From Struthio camelus (taxonomy: Eukaryota; Chordata; Aves; Struthioniformes; Struthionidae), in contig NC_090942.1 of NCBI RefSeq assembly GCF_040807025.1, positions 65,056,911 to 65,120,910 on the forward strand: DNA of 64,000 nt. The letters run 5' to 3'. This document shows, one piece after another, positions 13,370-24,400 of the stretch. The notes under the pieces are model-generated. The model had not been told where the DNA came from. It did not search any database and saw only the letters and a program-made list of their open reading frames with translations. Made by a program: the position numbers and the translations under genes. The first letter of the stretch is position 1; every line of letters starts with the position of its first letter.

Positions 13370-13565
13370 GGAGGGCAGCCAGCCGGCCGACATCTTCCAC
13401 CGCAGACCCGCCAACTGCCGCGCCCCCAACTTCCTGCGGAAGCCCCGCCCCCGCCGGCGGCCGCGGGCCCCACCTGCCCCGGAAGCCCCGCCCCTCTCCC
13501 AGTCACGTGACCTGTGCGCGCCCCGCCCCCGCAGCCCCCGCAGGAGGCAGGGCGCCATTTTGTAA
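13370..13565 (+). promoter_or_regulatory. Small CpG island, likely promoter of the pseudouridine gene
   Basis: A GC-rich block of about 190 bp contains GC boxes (CCCCGCCCC), ETS-like CCGGAAG motifs, a palindromic TCACGTGA E-box at 13503-13510 and a YY1-like GCGCCATTTTGT near 13550. It is separated from the MKRN1 island by about 0.9 kb of ordinary DNA. The first coding exon of the pseudouridine gene has a strong splice acceptor before it, so a non-coding first exon upstream is expected, and this is the nearest promoter-like sequence. The link and the strand are inference; a divergent antisense transcript is equally possible. Confidence 0.5.
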
Positions 13566-16500
13566 AGCGTCGTACCCCGGTGTGTGCTTATTTACGTGTC
13601 TATGTAGTTAGCGTGCATCTATACATACGTACAGATACGCGCATTAAATATACCTAGCCATAAACGTTTAGACAAATAATGTAGTTCATAAGAGCTGGTG
13701 AAATGAATCATTACAGGCCAACGGAAAGTAATTAAACCAGAGTAAAAGGCGGGCTTGGGCCTGCTTCGCAAGGCAGTTGAACAAACCCTTCTATGTTGGG
13801 GGGGGGGGTTTGCTCACGCCTAGTGGGTACCCAGCTACACCATGATTTTAACTATAGGACAAAGTTAACTTTCATCTGTACATCTCAGTTACCACTTAAA
13901 TTGCGTTGCTCTTGCACAATTCTCTTTATGGATTGTAAGACACAGGTGGCTCAGGACAGGTCTGTACCCCCAGGGCCTGCTCATCCCATTCATACCCCTC
14001 CTTTTTTAATGCGCCCCCCCCCCCCCCCCCCGCAGCCTTGTGAACTTCCCAGCTATAGCGAAACCATTCAGCGAGAACAGCTTTCAGGTGACATGATAAT
14101 TCAAGTACAAATCGGTTGAGGATTAAAACGTAACAGTGGCACAAAAGCTTCTGTGGCTTGAGGACTTGGTTTCTGAAAAGACAGGAAGAAGTGAGCAGTG
14201 ATTTGGGGCAGGGCTCTCTGGGGCTTGCTCCTTGCAGCTCTGGTGGGAGTCAGGGTTGATAAAAGTGGGGGTGAGGGCAGCTGAGGCTTTGGAGGCATGT
14301 CTCAGAGGTGGTGGAAAAATTAGAAACAAAATGAAACTTCTCCAAAGTGTCTTGAGACAGCTTCTGGAGCAATGCCAGGAGTGTGGCAAGAGCAGGAGCA
14401 GTTGTGCATAACCCCGATGGTTTCCTACAGCAAGACGATCTTGTCTTCAGCAAGACAGCTACTAACTTGGGGCCAGTTCTTCTTTTCTCTGGGGCTTTCT
14501 TCTCTTCTCCCAATCGTCTCTGCACCACGCTCCTCGTTGCAGCCCTAGTCCCTACACCCATATCAATCATATATTGCATTTCAGAAGCTCCTGTAGAGCA
14601 GCGTGGCCAGCAGCCTCTCAGAAGCGAGCAGGAGTCTTTTCGTATGAAATTGGCCCATTCCCTTCATGGGTTAGTGAGCCTCAGTGCCTTTTACAGAGGC
14701 AAAAGACAGAGTTACCCCTTGAAAATATAAGCACAAATAAGCTCTCTTTTTTTTTTTTTCTTTGTAATAAACCCAGAAGACCCCAGAAAATCAAAATGAA
14801 AAAGAAGGATGTGCACAGGATGGTAGGGGTGCCCTCAAAAAGCTGCTGGGGTGGCCTTGTTTTGTGTCAGAGACTTACAGGCTTATTGGACAGCTGAGCT
14901 AGAAATCCAAGTGGCAGAGGGGTTGTTTTTCCGTGTGGTTTGAGGAGAAGAATGACAAAGAAAGAAACACAACCAAGGCTCGATTTTTGTAGTAACTGTT
15001 ACCTTATCTGATATGGCAGACTGAACTCAAGAGTGCACACTGTGTAAGACGGTCTTAGGCCAAAGTGTCAAGTTACTAAGACAGAACTGGAAACCAGCTT
15101 TATTACTAAATCATCTTGTCCGGTAGCATGCCAAAAAATGTGATAGCCCAGATAGGTTCCTACAGTACTACAGTCTTTCTAAATAGATATAACTGAAAGT
15201 AAAATGATGTTGTTACAATTGTTTTTATATATTCAAAAAATGCAATTTTACCTACACGTTTCTTTTCCATCATTTAGCCACCCATCCCTGCAGGAGGAAG
15301 ATACCAATCACAAAATCTTCAGCTCCATTTATCATATTTGTGGATCCAGCCTATCATTCCTGCAGTTAAATTCCCTGTGCCTACCATATAGCAAAAGTCA
15401 TAGAGATGGATTGTCTTTGTAACTGAGCAAGCTTTGTCTGAAGTTTCTTTGATGTGTTTAGATGAAAAGATTGGAGTGGTGTAGAAAATAATAAGACATC
15501 CGTTATTGCTGAGTTAAGCAAAAGTTGCAGAAAACTTCTTCTGAAAAGGACAAGTATAACGTATGAATGGTGCTTTAAAAACCAATGTTTTACAATTTTC
15601 TGATGAATGAATTGCTGTAAAATCAGTTCCCTATCACTGATCACTTCAGCGTAAAAGTAATACACTAGTAATTACTTTAGTTAGTTTTGCATTTTTAGAT
15701 ACCTTTGTATTGTGCATGGAAGTTGCATATCTGTCCTTTGTCCTATAAATCAGTTCCTTGACAGCTGTACATTTAACTCTGAACTGTGATATTTTTTGCA
15801 GAATAGATAATCTGCAATATGTAATCATGTATATCAATGCATTAGTTATCTAAGTATCCTGGCTTTTTTACAAGGGGACAAAGATTAATTTCAAAGTCCT
15901 CATTCAAAGAGAGCCTAAACCTGTTAGAATGGAGTGCCGTTATAGTAGGAGACTACAATAGCTTTGCTCTGTGAATTGAACTTGTGTTCTCAGTATTTCT
16001 CCCCAGCCAGGTATCTGCATAATAAGGAGTTCCACCACGGCTATCTTTAGACCGACAGCACTCCTCATCCTGGGGCTAGGAGCTGGGTAGAGCTCTTACC
16101 CTGAGAAGAAGCTGCTTAACAACTGCATTTGGCCAAGCTGTAGGGGAAGCATGCGTGAAATTCCTATGCGTTTGATGAGTAACTACAAAGGAACTCAGGC
16201 TACAGAGGTATTGTTTTAATGAACATTGAGTTCACTGATTAAAACAACAACAACAACAACAACAACAATGGAATCTGAAAAATGAGAAGAGCCTTTTAAA
16301 GAATATGGGGAAATCTGGCAGCAAGTGAACAAAAATAATCACAGGCGCTTTCCTCTCCCAGTTGTAAAATTGCCCCCTTCACCCCAGGCAGAGAGCAGCT
16401 CCACAGTGCAGCTGCTCTGGTGGTTAATAATAAATGGGCTATCCCAGCAAGGAGCGTGTTGCTGGAGTGCAGGCCTGCTCACGCCAACGCCGCTGCCAGC

Positions 16501-18365
16501 CCCTCTCGTCCCGCCTCCTCCCGGGGCTGCTCGGGCAAAGCTCCAGTTCAGACTGCAGCCTCCGTATGTGGGACAGGCACCCAGAGGTAAGAGACACATC
16601 AGGCCATTGCTTCGTGAAATCAAATGTGCCTGATTGATCACCAGGGGAGACTAGCAGGGAAGGTCTGGAGGAGGGCGGAGAGCCAATCTGTACTAGAGCC
16701 GTGTGAAACTTTCACTAGGAAGCGGCAAACTTTTGTTACAAACCAAAAAGTCCGACAGGTTTTGCTGGAATACTTACCAAGCTTCAAAAGCCTTTCAGCC
16801 AGCTCAGGCTAAATGTTGGCAGAGTTTCTAGCAAACATCAGCTAATTTGTATAGCGTTTCAGGTGGTGACCAGCTGGTTTTCATCCGCAGGACAGCACAG
16901 CTTGGGCACTTTTTGCTGTTTCACTTAGAGTTTGGGGGTTTGTTCAAATTCAGAGCACAACGCAAGCAGCTCAACTGATCCTTGGCGTGACCTTGTCGGC
17001 TTAATGAATTTATTCCATAGCTGATGTTGCCTCAGAGAGTGAGGGGTGTGTATGCACACACACAGCAATACCAAAACAGTTGCATGAACTTTTCATACTG
17101 CTGACTGATGAGTTTAGCATTGCACAAGCAGAGGTTTTAAGTATGAAGCAGAGGTTTTGCCACCTTTGAATCACGATCTGATTCCATAAGCTTAAGTGGG
17201 ATTTTTGTCTTAATCGAGACTGAGAAAGTGGGGGAAAAAATCTCCTTGTTTAGGTCAGATACAGGCAGGACAGATAATGTCTATCTTGATGGTTTGAAAG
17301 AGGTCTAGCAGAACTGGTCCGTCTTCCTGTGTGACGCAGCAGCCCAAGCTGTCCTGTATGGCTGAAGTCTTTACGTTCTGGCAAGAAAATCTTCCTGAGT
17401 ATAAGATATTTCTTTATTGCTGTAGTACCACATACTATCCTGAGATCACAGCCATATTCTGCCAGATGTAACATGAACACAGTACAGTATTGAAATTAAT
17501 TTACTGTCTAAATGGACAATTGGTACACAGGACCACAGAAAGGTGTCCTTTCCTCCTGGTTGAGGGGTGAGGAATAGAAAGGCTTGAAGGATGTGGCCCA
17601 AGGCCCAGAGAAAATCTGTGAAGCAGCCAAGCATTGAATGCAACTGCCCTGAGGCTCAGACCAGAGCAGTTTCTTAACCTTCACAACTCTCTCTCCCTCT
17701 TTCTCAGTTTGGAGATGAATTTAATTAAAGTAAATAGGAGTTGCTTAGAGACAAGAGGAGGTCCTGGAGTTTTTGCTGAGGTTGAACTGTGACTTTGCCT
17801 CCATTACTTTGTACTAAGAAAGAAGATGATGTAACGTGAGCATACATAAAGCACTCTTGGCTCTGGGGAGAGCTGCTGTTTCCTCCCTGTACTTGCAATT
17901 TGGCTTTCTGGCTGTCAGCCTGCTTTCTTTATTTTACTGAACTGCTTCAAGACACCTGCAAAATCATCTTCTTATAGCATTCCTCTGCCTTGTAACTTGC
18001 TCCTTGAGATTTTTTCAGGTTGGAGATGATGATGGCTGAACCTGCAATTTGTCGTGAACAAGGAGTTTGGAAAGTAAAAGGTTATCACTTGTTTGTTATT
18101 CCTCATCCTTTCCTCTACTCCATGATTTCAGCGCTGCGCTGACAAAGGGCCAGGTGGACACTCTGAACCCCGTTTCCGCCGTCTAACATTGGCTTTGGCT
18201 CCCTGGTTCGTGCTTAGAACCCCACAAGTTTCCAGACAATCTTCTGGGCAAGTCCAGGATTGTTTAACTTCCGAGATCAGGGCAAGAGGTGATACATTTA
18301 GCTTCCTATGGTCACATCATTGCTAAATAACTTCTTTCATTTTTACCTGACTTTTGTAACCTCAG
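13566..18365. other. Presumed 5' intron or intergenic DNA of the pseudouridine gene
   Basis: There is no coding exon I can support. It includes a C-run at 14013-14031, an (ACA)n microsatellite at about 16242-16268 and a moderately GC-rich patch near 16480-16540. The open frames here look random. Confidence 0.6.
16242..16268. repeat. (ACA)n microsatellite
   Basis: About nine perfect ACA units. It is a simple sequence repeat with no sign of function. Confidence 0.95.
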
Positions 18366-18457
18366 GACTATCCTAATGCAAAAGATGATTAGAAAGATGA
18401 CCTACAGTGTGTCTGCTGTGGCAAGTAGGACTATCCAGCTTAGAAGATTTCTGCATG
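18366..18457 (+). CDS. Pseudouridine enzyme exon 1 (start codon, presequence)
   Basis: A strong acceptor (gacttttgtaacctcag) ends at 18365, ten bases before the ATG at 18376. It encodes [20 protein letters not shown] and then QLRRFLH, with the donor CATG|GTGAGT after 18457 (phase 1). The peptide is rich in Arg/Lys and Ser with no acidic residue, which is typical of a mitochondrial targeting sequence. In-frame ATGs at 18385 and 18397 are alternative starts; the one at 18385 has A at -3, while the first has C. Confidence 0.8.
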
Positions 18458-21400
18458 GTGAGTAGTGTGTTCTGAAACAGTCCCTGTGTGTAGAGCGTTT
18501 TCCTCATCTGAACGTAGGAGGGACTTTGCTGGCAGTGTTTTGGGAGCAAAGCAGAAAAGACGAGCTTTTTCAGTTTTCAGGAGGGTACTTCAGGTCTTAA
18601 ACGCGCAAGTGTCTGTTGTTTGATAATAACATGATAAATAGGTGAAATTTTGATGCATGTTACTTTTATCATATCTTGAATTATTATGGTATTCTCAGCA
18701 CTTCCACTCTTTTAAAATAGGTATCATTCTTCCAGCATGACAGATTGCAGGGCTCCGTTCTTTCACTCATAGTAACATCAGTTTAAATTTATGTTACTGG
18801 AACGAATGACAGAACACAGCTGTAAAAATGGGGGGAGAGGAACATCACTCAGTGATGATGATGATGGTGGTAATTAGTATAATAGTAGTGATAATACTTT
18901 TTTGCCAATAGTTAATTAACATAAAAACATGATTTTAGTCTTCCTGAAGTTATTTGTGTATTCAAATTAAATTCACCCCAAAGCACAACTGAAAAGGGGG
19001 ATAACTTTACTGTGATGATGAAAATTTACCTTTTATCAAATAGTTAGTAGTTACTGAAAATAATTAACTTTGCTATATTTATCCCTAGGTGCTTATTTCA
19101 GAATTCAGCCCTCTGTACAGGAAGCACTGGTGGAGGGGAGACCAGTTGTAGCTTTGGAAAGCACCGTCATTACCCATGGCATGGCCTATCCTCAGAATCT
19201 GAGGTTGTGAATTTTTATGTTCCAAGATCAACAAAGTTGTAAGAATGAGTCATATGACTGATGGATCAGTATATATATTCCTGGTCCACCCAAAACCCTT
19301 CTAAGAGTGGCTGGTCATGTCAGGTTGCTAGACATGCAGAATATGAATTCTGGTGTAAAACTGTTGTACATGGACTTCCAAGGAGAACAGAAACCATACG
19401 ACAAACACATGCCTATTTATCTCCTTATCTATCACCTTCAATTCCTGGCTTCCTTTAAAGTGTGGCAGCTTTTAAAGTCATCAGTTACTCTAAAATAGAG
19501 ATAACTTATGGCTGCATGATATGTACAGACATTGGAAACACTCTTTAGTGTCTCTGGATATATCTTTTATAATACAAAAAAGAGTAGAACACTATAGTGA
19601 AATCTGCTCGCTGGTTCCTTTCGGAACATCTACTGTGAAAGCTGCTGGTCCCTCTTGCTGCCTTCTGTGCCCTGCACAGAGAAAACCCCTCTCTACCCTT
19701 TATTTGTTGATGTCCCATAGATTTGTGTTCCGCTGACTGATGGTGCAAGAAATCACAGCAGTCTCCCCAGTCAGCTGATGACAGTTTCCCCTGTCCTTGC
19801 TTTGAAAAAGCACAGGAAGATGTCTATATTGATTTTTCCATCCTGCTTTTTACATGGGCGTTATTTTGCCTGACACTATCTTAGAATGAAGCTCTACAAA
19901 TTCAGTTTTTGGGAAAGGTAGTTAGAGACTGCCTGGGGTACCTACAGATAGCTCTTAAAGGGAGAAGAAGGTGCCCTTAAAAAAGACAGAGCAGTGTATG
20001 AATGAGCAAGTATAAAGCTTTGAGAACTTTAAAAGACCCAGTCTGTAGCCTTAGCATATCCTCAGGTTGCAACTTTTCAGCAGTTTTTATCCTATATCTG
20101 AATGTCTGTACTATGAGAGATCTATCCTGATTGTCTGATTAGACTTGAAGTATCTGGGGTTCCCATGAAGGTCTAGGATCTCAGGAACAACAGCTAATAG
20201 ATACAGAAAAGTCCTATTTTGAGAAGATCCCCTATATTCACTAGTCTTTTGTACAATCAGATTTCCCTCTAAGCCAGATGGTTTTTCAGATGCTGCCTCA
20301 AAAATGAAGCACAGAGCTTGGGCACTGCTGTCCTGAAAACAGGAGCACTGGGTAGCTCTGCATTGCTGCAAAATCAAGTGCAAAGGCTTCTGCCACTAGG
20401 AAGATACAGAAGAGGTGCTGTTGGCCGTAGCTGAAATCGTGAGAACCGTATAGAACTTGAAACTGGCAATGATGGCCATCCAATATGGCAAATTTTCAGT
20501 CTGACTCTTTGCCTTGTTAGTTTTGTCATCATTCTCTTGTCTATCTTATTCTAGCATGGCCAGAGAGGTGGAAGAAATTGTAACGACAAATGGGGCAGTG
20601 CCAGCCACTGTGGGTATTTTAAGGGGCAGAATCCACATTGGCCTCACGGATGAGGAACTTCAGTTCTTGGCAGGCAGTAAAAATGTAGTTAAAGTGTCTC
20701 GGAGAGATCTTCCTTACGTCCTCAGCCAGGTATGGTACGCAGACTTTCTATTTCAGTGTTTTCTGTACAGCAGTAGTGTGCTTTCCAGCTTCAAGACAGG
20801 TGGCTTTTAAACGTCTTGGAAATATCATGCAAAGTGCTGTCCTGCTGGTAAGCCGGAACATGTGCCTATCTAGAGTCAAAATCAGCAGAGGTAGGACATG
20901 GCAGATGTGAAATATGACTCCTAAAAGGTCATTCTGTGTTGCCTGACAGCAGAACAAATAAAGGCTTGGCTAAGAACATTCATATTGGCATGATAAGGCA
21001 TCGTCATGTTACGAGTAAACTAATGTGACATGCAGGCCATCGTAAATAACACACAGAGTGCTTAAAGTGACACTGGCTGCTCATGAAAGCTGCTGGTTGG
21101 AAGGTGCTGGAGGATGAAGGCCTTTGCTATCAGGACAAGAACGGCTTACGTAGCAGGGGCAATGATTTCCCTCACAACCTTGACAGTGCCTGAACCTGGT
21201 CTCTGTGCCTTTGTCTCCCCTCTGTGCCTGTGCACCTCTCTACCAGTATCTTTGCTCCCTTGGATGGCACTGCCAACAGAAGTACCTGTCTCTTTTCTGA
21301 TAATGACCCTAGGAACTAGTTTACTTCATTTAAGCCGGTGAACAGCAACAAGACAGTAAAGATTGAACTAGATTCAACCAGTTTCGCAGGTATGAATAGT

Positions 21401-24400
21401 ATTTTATTTGTGTAAACATCTTAAATATTTACAGTGCAGCCTTGTGAATTTGGAGTTTCTTGATTGTCCTTCTTTCCAGTATTTTGGACAAAGTCTTGAG
21501 ACCATTCGCCAAGTAATTTCCCATTTGCAGAGCCTATAGAGGAGGGCTGTGGAAACTGTGTCTTCATTCATGATGAGCGATTTTCCCTTTCAAGCGTTTA
21601 TTATAGCTCAAGTCTTTAGTCTTGGCTTCTAGTTAGTATGGAAATGCTTTCTTCAAAGCCCCAAAAGACTGCTTCCAGGCAACTCTAGGGACAATCAAAC
21701 TATAGCGTTTATGAATAAGAACACTATACTAAAAAAAAATCCAAACAGATGCTTGTTAAAAAACGAAGAAACAGATTCTCTGAGGGAGGAAGTGGGCACA
21801 GCACCATTTATTCCATTAATACCAAAGGAGAAGAGTACTTAATACCTCTTAATATCCTTCAGGAAGTTATATCATTAGCTGTATCTAATACTCCTTCTGT
21901 GAAGAACCATTCTTTTCCTGGTACGATGACTCAGAGCTCCATATCTCTTCCGGCTCTCACTAGTCACTGCACAAACTTACCTGTTAGTGTCACTTACAAA
22001 ATGAAAACAAAGGTATTGTGAATGTGGTTACTGATATATGCATTATAGAATTTCGAGTAGAAAATCCTCATTGGGCTCATCAGCTTACAAATTGCATTAT
22101 GCCAGTAAAAAACAGAAAAAGTCACTTAGGGTTTTTTAAATCCTTTTTTTTCAGCTCATCCGCTTATTTTGGTTAATACTCTGTGGAGGTTAGATTTCCT
22201 TACATTCCATTAAGCTACACCTGACAGATTTAAACATGTCAAGGAACTCAAGTTAGTGTACTTTACATACTGATAGACCATAAGACACAGCAGATGTATT
22301 TATATAGATGCCTAAGTAAACCAAAGAGAGGCTGTATCAAGAAAAACAACAAGCACTGGGGAATGAGAACATGGAAGTTAAAGTTAAAGACACTGTATTC
22401 ATTTAGATTTGCCATGAACTGGGGATAAGTTACATCCAAGGAGGCTCCTCTCCACTCATCTCAGTTCTAGTATTCCACTCCCTCTTATCGCAGACCAGCG
22501 CTCCGAGATGCTAAAATACATCACCGCAATCATCTGAACCTGGCCCCTTTTAATTTCAAATTAAGTTTCCCCTGTGTTTTTGCCTAACAGAATGTTTGTA
22601 TCAGAATTTCACTTTTAAGCTGGTGACAGCAGGCTGTTGTGATGTTGATAAATGTTGGACCACGACCATAGCTGCCTGCATGCTGTATTCTCTGGGTCAC
22701 CCTGGATGCTGACTGTGACTGGTTATCCCCTGACAGGGCTTATCTGGTGGCACTACTGTGTCTGGAACAATGATTGCAGCGCACAAAGCAGGAATCCCTG
22801 TGTTTGTGACAGGAGGCATAGGAGGGGTTCATCGAGGAGGAGAGAATAGTAAGAAGAACAGTACTTTCTACTTCTCTTTGTGTTCCTTTTGTTTTATTGA
22901 ATTCAATCTTTTTCCTCATTCCTAGTTTGCCCTGAAGTAACTATCTGCTCAGTAAAAAGTGTAAAGTTATCATTCTTTTTGACCATGCTATGGTTGTTAT
23001 ATGTAGAACAGATTTTGGCATTACATTTCTCAGGAAACTACCCTTGTCTGAGGAAAATCCTAAAAGAGGCCATTTAGAAACAGCTCTACAGAAAAACAAG
23101 GTGCTCCCAGCTGATCTGGTTTGGTCTGCTCATGTTTCTGTCCACTGTCTCCTTTCCAGAAGCTTCAAACTATTCCTCTTGAGCGCTGGCCAGTTGGTAA
23201 GAGGGTGGGAGTTTCTCTTGATCCTTCCCTTACGCAGGGTTATATGGATGTTGTTTGCTGGTGCAGCAGGACATGGTTGCACCTTTTCCACTTTGTAATA
23301 GCTGGATAACCTGACATTGGTTATCAAGCACCATATTGTTATTGGCTCTCTCAGCTCAGGAGAAGGAGGGTCTCGCCACAAAAGAGACTTAGGCCCTGGT
23401 CCGTTTTAGAGTTGCAGGCACCGCTCTGGAAAACCTGGGTCACTGTGCAGCCTTGGAAGAGTGGCTTGTGACCTTTAACTATCATTCTCCCTTCTTAGCC
23501 GTACGTATCCTTAGCATAGTGTAAGGGTACAGCACTGATGAACAACGTCTCTTTCAGATGTGACATAGATTCTAGACCAGAATTTCCTGAGGTTAGAAAA
23601 GCTTTTTTGCCACCAAAAATTTTGTCAACACCAAAATCAAAAGCTAGTTAATTTTTATTCTATTCCCTTAAAAATTTGTCCTTGCTTTTTCACATCTTTT
23701 TCCTTCTTTTCAGCTAAACTGTTGCATGCTATTGGTACATATGATCAAACAGCTGAGAGATACAGCGCAGGGCTGCACCTCTGGCCTGAGCCATGTGATT
23801 TATTTGTTTTGCAATATGCCTTACAATCTCAACAGCTAAAAGCATGATCTAAATCTGTAATATTTGTTTGTGGACCAAGATAGTTGCAAAAGCAGGCCTT
23901 GGCCTTCCAGACAGATACAGCTTTTTAAGAGGGCAGATCACATCAGCTTGGAATGCAACACTACCACCAACACAATGCTGCTTGTCCCTTAACAGCTCTG
24001 GATGTGAGCGCTGACTTGACAGAGCTAGGACGGACTCCAGTTGCTGTTGTATCTGCAGGAGTCAAGTCTATCCTTGATATTGGCAGGACTCTGGAATATC
24101 TGGTAGGTAGGATGGGCTGATGAACATGAAAGCAGATAATGTCATACTTTGTGTACTGAACCCAGCAATGCCAAGAACACCTAGAGGTGCTCAGCCAGGC
24201 ATTTAGCCTAAGATTTTTAGAAATGACTATTGAGAGGATAGAAGCCACATTTACCGTTCTCTAGATCTGAGTTCAGCTGAGTTCAAGCACTCACTGTTCC
24301 CTAGCACAAATCTATCTGTGCCCAAAAGGCTGTTCCAGCAGCTGTTACTACTGGAGCCTAAGGCATTCCTAACCATGCCCTCTTTCTCTGGCCTGAGACT

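Noticed and set aside
12623-18365. Possible coding exons upstream of the pseudouridine gene.
   Set aside because: None continues the PsuG family N-terminus; exon 1 at 18376 already supplies a plausible start and presequence.
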